From NCBI RefSeq assembly GCF_022568815.1, contig NZ_JAKZHX010000003.1, positions 1-64,000 on the forward strand: 64,000 nt of DNA, read 5' to 3'. A program made the translations under genes and the position numbers. Below are positions 46,144-56,625 of the stretch, one piece after another (position 1 is the stretch's first letter; each line of letters begins with the position of its first letter). Below the pieces are notes generated by a model, which searched no databases, was not told the DNA's origin, and saw only the letters and a program-made list of their open reading frames with translations. Origin of the DNA: Undibacterium paludis (GTDB lineage: Bacteria; Pseudomonadota; Gammaproteobacteria; Burkholderiales; Burkholderiaceae_D).

Positions 46144-46163
46144 ACATACGTCATCACGTTTAA

Positions 46164-46973
46164 ATGATTTCTTTTTCCAGCAATGAGCTGATTGCACTGA
46201 TCAACTCCTTTATCTGGCCCCTGACCCGTATACTGGGTCTGATTGCTGTTGCACCACCATTCGGTAATAACACGGTACCGGTACAGATAAAACTGTCGTT
46301 TGGTATCGTATTGGCGCTGATAGTCGCCCCTACCCTGCCACTCACACCTGATCTTGACCCGATTTCCCTCAATGGCGTCCTCGTACTTGCCCAGCAACTG
46401 ATCATCGGTATTGGCATGGGTTTTGTCATGCGCATGGTATTTTCCAGCATAGAAATGGCGGGTGAAGTATCCGGCCTGACCATGGGCCTGGGCTTCGCCA
46501 CTTTTTTTGACCCGCAGACACAGGGGCGTTCTTCGGCAATAGCACAATTCCTGGTGCTGACAGCTACCCTGCTGATGCTGACCATGAACGTTCATTTGGC
46601 CATGCTAGAAGCCCTGGTCGGCAGTTTTCAGACCATTCCCATTTCTACCACGTTTCAAATGGGCTTCAACTCCCACAAACTGGTCATCTGGGGTGAGGAG
46701 ATTTTCAGCGTCGGAATGCGCCTGTCGTTGCCCATCGTTGCCGCCCTGCTGGTTACCAACGTAGCACTTGGCATATTGACCCGTGCCGCACCACAGTTAA
46801 ACCTGTTCGGCATAGGCTTCCCGATTACGATAGGAGTAGGATTTTTAATGGTGGCATTGATCATGCCTTATTTACTCCTTCCTCTGCAAAACCTGTTCCA
46901 GCACGGCATAGAAGCCATGCAATCCATGGGAGCGGCAACACAGGTACCGGCATCAACACCAGGCAAACCATGA
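46164..46973 (+). CDS. fliR: Flagellar export gate protein FliR
   Basis: Multi-pass membrane subunit that closes the FliPQR gate. 269 residues with about six hydrophobic segments, including the conserved SFGIVLALIVAPTLP and GEVSGLTMGLGFATFFDPQ regions and GFPITIGVGFLMVALIMPYLL near the C-terminus. Its stop overlaps the next gene, nnrDE, by 4 nt (ATGA). flhB and flhA are not adjacent here. Confidence 0.96.
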   Translation: MISFSSNELIALINSFIWPLTRILGLIAVAPPFGNNTVPVQIKLSFGIVLALIVAPTLPLTPDLDPISLNGVLVLAQQLIIGIGMGFVMRMVFSSIEMAGEVSGLTMGLGFATFFDPQTQGRSSAIAQFLVLTATLLMLTMNVHLAMLEALVGSFQTIPISTTFQMGFNSHKLVIWGEEIFSVGMRLSLPIVAALLVTNVALGILTRAAPQLNLFGIGFPITIGVGFLMVALIMPYLLLPLQNLFQHGIEAMQSMGAATQVPASTPGKP

Positions 46974-48499
46974 CAGTCTCCGTATTCCCGCCAGAAGCCA
47001 GATTATTTGACGTAGCGACCATTCGAGAAATAGAAGCGCGTGCACTCGCCGTTCAAACCGGATTGACCCTGATGCAAAAAGCCGGGCTGGCTACTGCAGA
47101 GATCGCTATCCGTCTTTGCAACAGGCAGGATAGTCATGTGCTGGTGCTGGCCGGCCCAGGCAACAATGGCGGCGACGCCTACGAAGCCGCTTGCCTGCTT
47201 GCCGAGCGCGGCTATCATGTCTGCATCATCAATTGCGGCAAGGCTGAGCACTATTCGACCGATGCCCTGTCTGCATTGCGCAAGGCCCAGAATCTGGGGT
47301 TATCTTTTATCACGGTTGATGATTTGCTGTCTGGCCTGACACAGCAATGGGGGGTGATTATTGACGGCCTGTTCGGCATCGGTTTAAAACGCCCGCCTGA
47401 AGGAAGCATTGCCAGACTCATCGCATACATCAACCGTTTGTCAGTCAAAAGCGCTATACCTGTACTGGCAATTGATGTACCCAGTGGACTGAATGCAGAT
47501 AGCGGACAACCAGTCAGCCCTGAAAAGCTGGCTATTGAAGCCAGTCACACAGTCACGTTTATCGCGGACAAACCAGGTTTGCATACGGGAGCAGGTAAGG
47601 ACTTCGCGGGGCAAGTCCTGCCGGAATTGCTTGGCATTCCCCTTGATTTATACCCGCCATGCCAGATGCACCTGAATCAGCAATCATCCTTACCAGGCCA
47701 TCTGCTGCGCAGGAAGCACGACAGCCATAAAGGCAGCTTTGGTGATGTCTCGGTACTTGGTGGTGCCACGGGGATGGCGGGAGCCGCAATCCTTGCTGCG
47801 CGGGCAGCACAATTGGCTGGTGTAGGCCGGATCTATTGCGGCATGCTGGCACAGGGACCCGGCTATGACAGCCTGCATCCGGAGTTAATGTTCCGCAAGG
47901 CTGATGATCTGGAGCTGGGGATTGCGGCCGTCGTCATAGGCCCTGGACTGGGGCAATCAAAGTCTGCGCATGACCTGTTGAACAAGGCAATACATAGAGC
48001 AAAAACATTGGTCATTGATGCAGACGCGTTGAACCTGCTTGCGATGGACCGGGACTTGCAAACCCGGCTAAGCGAACGAAGCGATGCCAGCGTGCTGACA
48101 CCACATCCACTGGAAGCGGCCCGCCTGCTCAAACTCAGCGTATCAGATGTCCAAGGCAACAGGCTCAGTGCCACCCGGGAACTGGCAAGCCGTTTCAAGG
48201 CTACGGTGATATTGAAAGGCTCCGGCAGCGTCATCTGTGATCCGGCGGGACAGCTATTGATCAATGATAGCGGCAATCCAGCCCTGGCCAGCGGCGGTAC
48301 CGGCGATGTACTGGCAGGTGTGATAGCTGCCCTGCTGGCGCAGTCCTGTAATGGCCTGGATGCCGCAAGACTGGCAACATGGGCACATGGCCATGCGGCA
48401 GATCAACTGCTTATAAAGGGCATAGGGCCGCTAGGACTGACCGCCAGTGAATTATTGCCAGAGATCAGAACCATCCTTAACCAGCTTGCCCGTCACTGA
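46970..48499 (+). CDS. nnr: Bifunctional NAD(P)HX epimerase/dehydratase
   Basis: Metabolite repair enzyme that restores NADH and NADPH from their hydrated forms. The N-terminal epimerase domain (about 1-220) has GPGNNGGDAYEAA and IDVPSGLNADSG; the C-terminal ADP-dependent dehydratase domain (about 240-505) has GSFGDVSVLGGATGMAGAA, VIGPGLGQ and GGTGDVLAGVIAALL. At 509 residues it matches the E. coli fused enzyme (formerly YjeF). It starts on a 4-nt overlap with fliR, an unusual place for it; cotranscription with the flagellar operon is likely. Confidence 0.94.
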   Translation: MTVSVFPPEARLFDVATIREIEARALAVQTGLTLMQKAGLATAEIAIRLCNRQDSHVLVLAGPGNNGGDAYEAACLLAERGYHVCIINCGKAEHYSTDALSALRKAQNLGLSFITVDDLLSGLTQQWGVIIDGLFGIGLKRPPEGSIARLIAYINRLSVKSAIPVLAIDVPSGLNADSGQPVSPEKLAIEASHTVTFIADKPGLHTGAGKDFAGQVLPELLGIPLDLYPPCQMHLNQQSSLPGHLLRRKHDSHKGSFGDVSVLGGATGMAGAAILAARAAQLAGVGRIYCGMLAQGPGYDSLHPELMFRKADDLELGIAAVVIGPGLGQSKSAHDLLNKAIHRAKTLVIDADALNLLAMDRDLQTRLSERSDASVLTPHPLEAARLLKLSVSDVQGNRLSATRELASRFKATVILKGSGSVICDPAGQLLINDSGNPALASGGTGDVLAGVIAALLAQSCNGLDAARLATWAHGHAADQLLIKGIGPLGLTASELLPEIRTILNQLARH

Positions 48500-48565
48500 C
48501 AGATAAGCTGGTTATCGCCCAGATATCGCTGGCTATAAGCACATATAGCCGGATAGTCCAACAAA

Positions 48566-49312
48566 TCAATCGACCAGGCTATTGATTTGTTCTGGTATCA
48601 ATTTCTCTGCTTCAACTGCGGCATCACAAGCTATGCCCGCATGTGACAGCGCAACACTCAATTTTTCTATCTGCGCTTGCTGCGCCACGGCGTGATCAAT
48701 CAGTTTATGCAAAACCTTGGATATTGGGTCATCGCTGTTTTGTGTCACGCCATAAGCTGTAAACAACTGCGCTGCCTCTGAATCAGCAGAAGCGACTTCT
48801 CTTTTGATGACATGAGCCGGATTGCCGACTGCGGTTGCACCGGTTGGTACTGGCTTGAGAACGACAGAATTGGAGCCGATTTTCGCCCCGGCCCCGATAG
48901 TAAAACCGCCGAGCACCTTGGCGCCGGCACCGACAATGACGCCAGACTCCAGAGTTGGATGGCGCTTGGCGCCTCGCGATAAGGAAGTGCCCCCCAAAGT
49001 CACGCCCTGATAGATGGTGCAATCATCACCAACCACGGCAGTTTCACCTATCACGACGCCAAAGCCATGGTCAATGAACACTCGCCGACCTATTTGTGCG
49101 CCAGGATGTATTTCGATACCGGTCAATACCCTGGCGACATGGGATATAAAACGCCCCAGCCACTTCAGACCACGCTGCCAGCACCATTCTGCCCAGCCGT
49201 GCATGACTATGGCCTGAAAACCAGGATAACAAGTGATCACCTCCCAGGCATTGCGAGCGGCAGGATCTTTCTTGATGATGCTGGCGATATCTTCTCTCAG
49301 GCGATTAAACAT
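48566..49312 (-). CDS. cysE: Serine O-acetyltransferase
   Basis: First step of cysteine synthesis: acetyl-CoA plus serine to O-acetylserine. 248 residues. The left-handed beta-helix domain has IEIHPGAQIGRRVFIDHGFGVVIGETAVVG and YQGVTLGG with the catalytic Asp/His pairs; IGSNSVVLKPVPTGATAVGNPA closes it. The N-terminal helical domain is shorter than in E. coli CysE (273 residues), as in many non-enteric bacteria. The C-terminal tail of about 60 residues is longer than usual and may alter feedback by cysteine. Convergent with nnrDE. Confidence 0.94.
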   Translation of the reverse strand: MFNRLREDIASIIKKDPAARNAWEVITCYPGFQAIVMHGWAEWCWQRGLKWLGRFISHVARVLTGIEIHPGAQIGRRVFIDHGFGVVIGETAVVGDDCTIYQGVTLGGTSLSRGAKRHPTLESGVIVGAGAKVLGGFTIGAGAKIGSNSVVLKPVPTGATAVGNPAHVIKREVASADSEAAQLFTAYGVTQNSDDPISKVLHKLIDHAVAQQAQIEKLSVALSHAGIACDAAVEAEKLIPEQINSLVD

Positions 49313-49420
49313 GACATGAATGCAAGAATTAAACAGGGAGTAAGATAGTAGCGCATTTCAGGAAAACGCGTATCCGCTGCAAAAAAATCATCATGTCATG
49401 TCTGGTGAGGACGCCCTGGA

Positions 49421-50152
49421 TTACAAACGCTGCCGCCGGGCCTCATACAGGCAAACACCTGAAGCAACCGAGACGTTGAGACTTTCTACAGAGCCGAACA
49501 TGGGAATGCTGACCAGCATATCGCAGGTTTCACGGGTCAGGCGACGCATGCCCTCGCCTTCCGAGCCCATGACGAGGGCGGTACCTGATTTGAAATCCAC
49601 ATCATAAATATTTTTTTCAACATCATCGGTCGTGCCGACCAGCCAGATGTCCCGCTCTTTCAGTTCGCGCAGGGTACGCGCCAGATTGGTAACGGTAATA
49701 TAGGGCACGGTTTCAGCGGCGCCACTGGCAACCTTGGCAGCTGTCGCATTCAAGCCGACAGCCCTGTCTTTGGGAGCAATCACTGCATGCGCGCCAGCGC
49801 CGTCAGCCACGCGCAGACAGGCGCCCAGATTATGCGGATCAGTAATACCGTCAAGCACCAGCAGCAATGGTGGACCATCAATCGCATCCAGCAACTCGTC
49901 AAGATTGCGCGCCAATGACAATTCGCTGGCCTTGGCGACCACTCCCTGATGGCGACGGGTACCCACAATGTTGTTGAGGCGCTGATCATCCGCAGGGATA
50001 ACGCGTACACCGGCAGCCTTTGCAGCTTGCAAAAGGTCTTTCATGCGCCCGTCAACGCGGGAAGAGTCAACATAAATCTCTTCTACGGAAGAAGCTTCAT
50101 GACGAATCCTGGAGGTCACCGCATGGAAACCAAAAATCATTTTACTTTTCAT
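49421..50152 (-). CDS. rlmB: 23S rRNA 2'-O-methyltransferase RlmB
   Basis: SPOUT-class methyltransferase that modifies G2251 in the peptidyl-transferase centre. 243 residues: an N-terminal substrate-binding domain ([23 protein letters not shown]) and the trefoil-knot SPOUT domain with [34 protein letters not shown] and [19 protein letters not shown]. It lies 48 bp downstream of rnr on the same strand, the widespread rnr-rlmB pair. Confidence 0.95.
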   Translation of the reverse strand: MKSKMIFGFHAVTSRIRHEASSVEEIYVDSSRVDGRMKDLLQAAKAAGVRVIPADDQRLNNIVGTRRHQGVVAKASELSLARNLDELLDAIDGPPLLLVLDGITDPHNLGACLRVADGAGAHAVIAPKDRAVGLNATAAKVASGAAETVPYITVTNLARTLRELKERDIWLVGTTDDVEKNIYDVDFKSGTALVMGSEGEGMRRLTRETCDMLVSIPMFGSVESLNVSVASGVCLYEARRQRL

Positions 50153-50200
50153 TTCATTCTTTTCTATTACTTGTCAACGTCTTTTATTGACGTATCTTTA

Positions 50201-52693
50201 TTAACGTCTTTTTTTGACAGACTTACCTGCAACGGCAGTTTTCTTCTTGGGTGTTACCGCTACCTGAGTCGATTTCTGGCGACGTCCACCAGAAAAACTT
50301 TCCTCTTTGGCCTTCTTCGCTGCGCTGGTCTTGCCGCTACGGCTATAGCCGACAATCGCTTTCTCCTCATGTGCGACCGGCGTTTTTTTTGCGGCAGATA
50401 CACCTTTGCGGTTTTTCTCGCTGCTGCCAGGGTTGCGTACGTCACTTGCATTTGATGAGCGAGCCGGGCCTGGCTGCACGATACTCAAATCTATCTTGCG
50501 TGCATCAAGATCGACACGGCTGACTTGCACGGTGACCTTATCTGTCAGCTGATACCGTTTGCCGGTACGTTCGCCACGCAATTCATGGCGCGCTTCATCA
50601 TACTGGAAGTAATCAGCGCCCAGTTCAGTGACGTGCACCAGGCCTTCAATATAGATTTCGTCAAGCTGGACAAAGATACCAAACTGGGTAACACCGGTAA
50701 TCATGCCAGTGAACTCTTCACCCAGTTTATTACGGATGAAGTAGCACTTGAGCCAGGCTTCCACGTCACGCGAGGCTTCATCTGCGCGGCGCTCATTGGC
50801 TGAACAATGCACACCCAACGCATCCCAAATGGTCTGCTCGCGCTCTTCTTTTTTCTTGCCCGCGGCCTTGTCGGCGATTTGCTGCTTGCGCGTGGCGTTC
50901 GACACCGAGGAATTGAGCACACTCAAGTCTATGCCTTTGGGCTCATACTTTTTGCCTTGCAGGATGGCCTTGATCGCCCTGTGAGTCAGCAGATCAGGGT
51001 AACGACGTATGGGGCTGGTGAAATGCGCATAGGCGTCATACGACAGGCCAAAATGCCCAATGTTGTCAGGGCTGTACACCGCCTGTTGCATCGAGCGCAG
51101 CAGCATGGTTTGCAAGAGAGTGGCGTCTGGCCGGCCTTTGACCTTCTTCATCAATTCTGCATAGTCAGCTGCCGACGGACTGTCACCGCCACCCAGAAAC
51201 AGGCCGACCTGCTTCAGGAAGTTTCTGACCTGGGTCAGTTTTTCCTTGGTCGGGCCGGCATGGATACGATAGGTACCAGGATGTTTATAGGTTTCCAGCA
51301 GATTGGCAGCACAGACGTTGGCCGCCAGCATGCACTCTTCAATCAGTTTATGCGCGTCATTACGTGTGCGCGGAATAATTTTTTCTATCTTGCCGGCAGG
51401 GTTACAGACGATATAAGTTTCCGTGGTCTCAAAATCAATGGCACCGCGTACATGACGGGCCTTGAGCAAGGACTGGAATACCTCATAGAGATTCAACAGA
51501 TGCGGCACCAGGGTCAGGCGTTTGGCAGCCTCCGGCCCTTTGGTATTACCCAGAATGGCAGCCACTTCGGTATAGGTAAAACGTGCAGCAGAATGAATCA
51601 CAGCCGGATAGAACTGATACGCTGTCACTTCGCCGTCCTGGGTGATGACCATATCGCATACCAGCGTCAGTCTGTCGACATCAGGGTTGAGCGAGCAAAG
51701 TCCATTTGACAGCCGCTCTGGCAACATGGGGATAACCCTGCGCGGGAAATACACCGAAGTGCTACGCAACAAAGCCTCCCCGTCCAGTACATCATTCGGG
51801 GTCACATAGTGACTGACATCGGCGATCGCAACGATCAGGCGATGACCTTTACTACGGCCTATCTTGACTGGCTCGCAATACACCGCGTCATCAAAGTCGC
51901 GGGCATCTTCACCGTCTATGGTAACAAGCGGTATATCACGTAAATCGACACGATCGGTAAGATCGCTTTCCATGACTTCGGACGGCAATTTGGCTGCAGC
52001 TTTTTTCACCGCATCAGAAAACTCGTGGGGAACACCGAACTTCCGGACCGCGATCTCGATTTCCATGCCTGGATCATCAACATCACCAAGAACTTCGACG
52101 ATCTTGCCAACAGGCTGGGCATAGCGGGTTGGCTGCTCAGTCAATTCCACACTGACTACCTGACCTGACTTGGCCTTGCCTGGCGCACCGGTCAGCAAGA
52201 TATCCTGGCTGAAACGCTTGTCTTCAGGCGCAACTATCCAGACGCCATTTTCGTTTAACAGGCGTCCTATGACGTGGGTATTGGCTCTTTCCAATATTTC
52301 CAGTATGCCACCTTCAAGACGGCCACGACGATCAGTCCCGACTACGCGTGCCATGACGCGATCGCCATGCAATACTTTTTGCATTTCCCGTTCAGGCAGG
52401 AATAAATCTTCGCTGCCGTCATCAGGAATCAAAAAACCGTATCCTTCGCGATGACTGCTGACTTTGCCACTGATGAAATCATCATGATTCGCCATGGAAT
52501 AATTTCCACTTTTGTCGGCTTTGATTTGCCCATCTCTTTCCATCGCGCTTAATCGTCGTGTCATGCCATCTAACTCCTCAGGTTTAACCGACAGCTTCTC
52601 TGCAATTGCAGCAGCTGTCATTTTTGCCTTGTTAGTACGTAGAACACCCAGTATTTCTTCACGACTGGGAATGGGGTATAAATGTTTGTTCAA
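50201..52693 (-). CDS. rnr: Ribonuclease R
   Basis: 3'-5' exoribonuclease able to digest structured RNA; acts in RNA quality control and rRNA processing. 830 residues: an N-terminal helix-turn-helix (10-65), cold-shock OB domains (75-230), RNB catalytic domain with TIDGEDARDFDDAV (258-271), and a C-terminal S1 domain (GEEFTGMITGVTQFGIFVQLDEI). The last 85 residues are a Lys/Arg/Ala/Ser-rich basic tail, as in E. coli RNase R. The start codon is TTG (52693) with AAGAAG upstream. Followed by rlmB. Confidence 0.96.
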   Translation of the reverse strand: MNKHLYPIPSREEILGVLRTNKAKMTAAAIAEKLSVKPEELDGMTRRLSAMERDGQIKADKSGNYSMANHDDFISGKVSSHREGYGFLIPDDGSEDLFLPEREMQKVLHGDRVMARVVGTDRRGRLEGGILEILERANTHVIGRLLNENGVWIVAPEDKRFSQDILLTGAPGKAKSGQVVSVELTEQPTRYAQPVGKIVEVLGDVDDPGMEIEIAVRKFGVPHEFSDAVKKAAAKLPSEVMESDLTDRVDLRDIPLVTIDGEDARDFDDAVYCEPVKIGRSKGHRLIVAIADVSHYVTPNDVLDGEALLRSTSVYFPRRVIPMLPERLSNGLCSLNPDVDRLTLVCDMVITQDGEVTAYQFYPAVIHSAARFTYTEVAAILGNTKGPEAAKRLTLVPHLLNLYEVFQSLLKARHVRGAIDFETTETYIVCNPAGKIEKIIPRTRNDAHKLIEECMLAANVCAANLLETYKHPGTYRIHAGPTKEKLTQVRNFLKQVGLFLGGGDSPSAADYAELMKKVKGRPDATLLQTMLLRSMQQAVYSPDNIGHFGLSYDAYAHFTSPIRRYPDLLTHRAIKAILQGKKYEPKGIDLSVLNSSVSNATRKQQIADKAAGKKKEEREQTIWDALGVHCSANERRADEASRDVEAWLKCYFIRNKLGEEFTGMITGVTQFGIFVQLDEIYIEGLVHVTELGADYFQYDEARHELRGERTGKRYQLTDKVTVQVSRVDLDARKIDLSIVQPGPARSSNASDVRNPGSSEKNRKGVSAAKKTPVAHEEKAIVGYSRSGKTSAAKKAKEESFSGGRRQKSTQVAVTPKKKTAVAGKSVKKRR

Positions 52694-52809
52694 ATTTTGT
52701 ATTTCTTCTTAAAAAGTTAATTTGCTTGATACCTAATCGCGTCAGGACATAGTTTACCGGAGCAAACCCCTTTCACCTAACGATTCTTATGTCCAAATGC
52801 ATACCCGTC

Positions 52810-52837
52810 TTGACAAATACCTGAATTAATTTATAAT
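52810..52837 (+). promoter_or_regulatory. Consensus sigma-70 promoter of first tRNA-Leu
   Basis: TTGACA (52810-52815), a 16-bp spacer, and TATAAT (52832-52837), both perfect hexamers, 14 bp before the tRNA 5' end. A very strong stable-RNA promoter. Confidence 0.92.
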
Positions 52838-52851
52838 GTTGGTCTTCCGTT

Positions 52852-52936
52852 GCCCACGTGGCGGAATTGGTAGACGCGCATGGTTCAGGTCCATGTGCCG
52901 CGAGGTGTGGGGGTTCGAGTCCCTCCGTGGGCACCA
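52852..52936 (+). tRNA. tRNA-Leu (anticodon CAG), copy 1
   Basis: 85 nt with encoded CCA. The acceptor arm GCCCACG pairs with CGTGGGC. The anticodon loop TTCAGGT gives anticodon CAG, reading CUG, the main leucine codon in such genomes. It has a long variable arm (class II) and the T-loop GTTCGAGTC. Confidence 0.96.
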
Positions 52937-52947
52937 CCAATTTGAGA

Positions 52948-52976
52948 GCCCGCTGATGAAAATCAGCGGGCTTTTT
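52948..52976 (+). terminator. Rho-independent terminator of tRNA-Leu copy 1
   Basis: Perfect 10-bp GC-rich stem (GCCCGCTGAT, 52948-52957, and complement 52962-52971), GAAA tetraloop, then TTTTT. It lies 11 bp after the tRNA. Confidence 0.95.
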
Positions 52977-53135
52977 CAATTCCGGCACAGCTTGCACAAG
53001 CCCACACTCCAACGCAGACCCCCACTGCTCCATCAAAAACAATACCCCCATCCCACACTCTCTCCAAAACAATGCCCAATAAAGCTTCGACACTTTATTT
53101 TTGCAAATTATTTCCCCAAAACCAGACAAATACCC

Positions 53136-53141
53136 TATAAT
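53136..53141 (+). promoter_or_regulatory. -10 element of second tRNA-Leu, with no good -35
   Basis: TATAAT is retained 14 bp before the second tRNA. The upstream GACAAATACC seen in copy 1 is present, but 9 bp have been lost between it and the -10 box, so the two elements are badly spaced. No alternative TTGACA-like box lies at 16-18 bp. Confidence 0.6.
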
Positions 53142-53155
53142 GCTGATCTTCCGTT

Positions 53156-53240
53156 GCCCACGTGGCGGAATTGGTAGACGCGCATGGTTCAGGTCCATGT
53201 GCCGCGAGGTGTGGGGGTTCGAGTCCCTCCGTGGGCACCA
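53156..53240 (+). tRNA. tRNA-Leu (anticodon CAG), copy 2
   Basis: Identical in sequence to copy 1 over its 85 nt, including CCA. Expression may be weaker because the promoter lacks a well-placed -35 box. Confidence 0.96.
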
Positions 53241-53251
53241 CCAATTTGAAG

Positions 53252-53280
53252 GCCCGCTGATGAAAATCAGCGGGCTTTTT
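53252..53280 (+). terminator. Rho-independent terminator of tRNA-Leu copy 2
   Basis: The same 10-bp stem (53252-53261 and 53266-53275), GAAA loop and T-run as after copy 1. Confidence 0.95.
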
Positions 53281-53463
53281 CAATTCCCCAACGCTCGAGC
53301 AAACTGCTCAGCGTAGCGCACTACAAGCCAGAGCCATCAAAAAAACGATCTTGCTGCAACAATAAACTATCGCAAGCACCTGCAAGTTCATCGCGTAAGC
53401 GCAAAGTATTCCGCTTTGCTTTCAATTACTACCGTCAGACAGCATTCTCCATTTATTTTCAAT

Positions 53464-53494
53464 AAAAAACGGAAGCGAATTGCTTCCGTTTTTT
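53464..53494 (-). terminator. Bidirectional terminator after the phosphoribosyltransferase gene
   Basis: AAAAAACGGAAGC, a 5-nt loop, and GCTTCCGTTTTTT form a 13-bp stem with A and T tails, working on either strand. It ends the long minus-strand hisS-to-phosphoribosyltransferase run. The 183 bp between it and the tRNA-Leu terminator hold no gene, only a bulged hairpin near 53292-53313. Confidence 0.88.
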
Positions 53495-53498
53495 GTTA

Positions 53499-54041
53499 TC
53501 AGTTACTTGCGCCTTTTTTCAACCAGGCATTCAATTGATGCGGCCTGATGCTGTCATACTCTTCAAATGGCTGATGTATCCAGGGATTGGTCGCCAGATA
53601 GTCGAGATAATAGTCAGGAGCAATCGAAGAACAGGCTTTGTACCAGATGACCGCCGATTTCACTTCAGACACGGCTGGAAAGTTTTCGCGCAAATGCACG
53701 AGAACCTTTTCCAGGGTCACGCCAGAATCAACCAGATCATCGACAACCAGGACTTTGCCCTGCAAGGCGCCCTTGGTCATGGAGATATACTTGCCTATAT
53801 CCAGAGAGCCCTGCACCGTCCCCGACTCTTCACGGTAAGAACTGGTCGACAAAATCGCCAGGGGGACATCAAAAATGCGGGAAAATATATCACCCGGACG
53901 CAAGCCACCACGAGCCAGGCAAAGCACTTGATCAAACTTCCAGCCAGACTCATGCACTTTCAACGCAAGCTGCTCGACGGAACGATGATAGGCTTCCCAG
54001 GAAACCCATAGGTCTTTGTCTGTAGATGCAGGCATATTCAT
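53499..54041 (-). CDS. Phosphoribosyltransferase family protein
   Basis: Type I phosphoribosyltransferase of 180 residues. The PRPP-binding motif VLVVDDLVDSGVTL is at about 97-110, with the preceding LARGGLRPGD loop (about 43-52) resembling xanthine-guanine and hypoxanthine enzymes. Location 17 bp after purA suggests purine salvage, but the hood region does not let me name the base. It is the last gene of the minus-strand run, followed by a clear terminator. Confidence 0.85.
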   Translation of the reverse strand: MNMPASTDKDLWVSWEAYHRSVEQLALKVHESGWKFDQVLCLARGGLRPGDIFSRIFDVPLAILSTSSYREESGTVQGSLDIGKYISMTKGALQGKVLVVDDLVDSGVTLEKVLVHLRENFPAVSEVKSAVIWYKACSSIAPDYYLDYLATNPWIHQPFEEYDSIRPHQLNAWLKKGASN

Positions 54042-54058
54042 ATTTTTATTTTTCCTTC

Positions 54059-55375
<1,317 letters not shown>

Positions 55376-56527
55376 TTAACCTACATTTTGAAGAATCCAT
55401 TGACCTGCATCGAAAATGAGTGCGCGGTTGCAATCAAATTCGTCTTGTTCGTCCTCGTGCCCAGGCAGGGTTTGAATCACCACCTCACCTTCACCACGCA
55501 AAGCCGCTATCTTTTCACGCAAGGCAGGGTCGCTGCCCCATGGCGCACGGATGGCGCCCTTTCGCTCGGCCACAGGCAGCAAGCGCGCCAACTCCCGCAA
55601 ATCAAGGGAAAAACCCGTCGCCGGACGTGAGCGACCGAATGCTTCTCCAACATGGTCATAACGGCCACCACGAGCAACGGCATTTGGCAAACCAGGGACA
55701 AAGACACTGAACATCACACCACTATGATAGTGGTAGCCACGCAAATCGGCGAGGTCTATTGTGACTTGCGCAGTGCCTGTCAGATGCACCAGGTGCTCAA
55801 GCTCATCAAGCGCACTCTTTATACCAGCAAGTGCTGGCAACACGGCCCACGCTTTTTGAATAATGGAAATGTCCCCATACAAACCGGGCAAAGCCAGCAA
55901 CGCAGCCCTTATCTCTGGTGAAAATCCCTGGCTGAGTTTATCTATACCCGGCAAATCTTTGGCCTCAAGCAGGGCGTACAGCGTGTTTTCTTCTGCTTTT
56001 GCCAAAGGATCAGCAGCCAACAAGGCGCGCAAAACTCCCACGTGACACAAATCAAGCCTGACATTGTCGACATGGGCCAGTGCCAGGCTGGCCAGCACCA
56101 GTTCCTGTATCTCGGCATCAGCCTCAAGACCTGCATGCCCGTAGATTTCCACACCTATCTGCAAAGGCTCGCGTGTTGCATGCAGGCCCGATGGCCTGGT
56201 ATGCAAGACACTGCCGGCATAACACAGGCGGGTAACGGTACGGCGATTGAGCAAATGTGCATCAATACGTGCTACTTGCGTCGTCATATCAGCGCGCAGA
56301 CCCATGGTACGACCAGATATCTGGTCCACCAGCTTAAAGGTACGCAAGTCCATGTCCTGACCGGCACCTGTCAGCAAGGACTCGATATATTCGAGCATGG
56401 GCGGCATGACCAGTTCATAGCCATACAGCCTGAAGTTATCAAGCAGTACGCGGCGCAACTCCTCTATCTTGCGCGCTTCCGAAGGCAAGATATCAGCAAT
56501 ATTTTCGGGTAAAAGCCAATTTGGCAT
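55376..56527 (-). CDS. hisZ: ATP phosphoribosyltransferase regulatory subunit HisZ
   Basis: A catalytically inactive paralogue of histidyl-tRNA synthetase that works with short-form HisG in the first step of histidine synthesis. 383 residues starting [15 protein letters not shown] (ATG 56527; a TTG nine bases earlier is possible). The class II synthetase fold is visible ([28 protein letters not shown]), and the C-terminal anticodon-binding domain of HisS is missing, as expected for HisZ. Its presence implies a short HisG elsewhere in the genome. Confidence 0.93.
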   Translation of the reverse strand: MPNWLLPENIADILPSEARKIEELRRVLLDNFRLYGYELVMPPMLEYIESLLTGAGQDMDLRTFKLVDQISGRTMGLRADMTTQVARIDAHLLNRRTVTRLCYAGSVLHTRPSGLHATREPLQIGVEIYGHAGLEADAEIQELVLASLALAHVDNVRLDLCHVGVLRALLAADPLAKAEENTLYALLEAKDLPGIDKLSQGFSPEIRAALLALPGLYGDISIIQKAWAVLPALAGIKSALDELEHLVHLTGTAQVTIDLADLRGYHYHSGVMFSVFVPGLPNAVARGGRYDHVGEAFGRSRPATGFSLDLRELARLLPVAERKGAIRAPWGSDPALREKIAALRGEGEVVIQTLPGHEDEQDEFDCNRALIFDAGQWILQNVG

Positions 56528-56625
56528 GAGGGGCAATCAAAAAAACAAAAATTTGGTCCAGCCTATCCGACAAACAGCGATCTGCACAATAAATGTGCAG
56601 ATCGCTGTCTTGTCACTACGAATAC

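Larger units (their letters stand above)
52833..52982 (+). repeat. Direct repeat unit 1 carrying tRNA-Leu and terminator
   Basis: About 150 bp nearly identical to a second copy 304 bp downstream. It runs from the -10 box through the tRNA and its terminator. The tRNA part is identical; the flanks differ at only a few bases. Confidence 0.9.
53137..53286 (+). repeat. Direct repeat unit 2 carrying tRNA-Leu and terminator
   Basis: Second copy of the 150-bp unit, in the same orientation, 304 bp after the first. Its near identity over tRNA, spacer and terminator indicates a recent tandem duplication or gene conversion. Confidence 0.9.

Noticed and set aside
52773-53198. Minus-strand open frames across the tRNA-Leu repeats (also 53095-53283)
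   Set aside because: They are translations of tRNA and terminator sequence, and the shared peptide between them is simply the duplicated tRNA.
52833-53286. Possible CRISPR or integrase attachment site at the tRNA repeats
   Set aside because: Only two copies, each with a full tRNA and terminator; no integrase, spacer pattern or cargo between them.
55376-56527. A second histidyl-tRNA synthetase
   Set aside because: The anticodon-binding domain is missing and the gene precedes purA; it is HisZ. True hisS is at the right edge.
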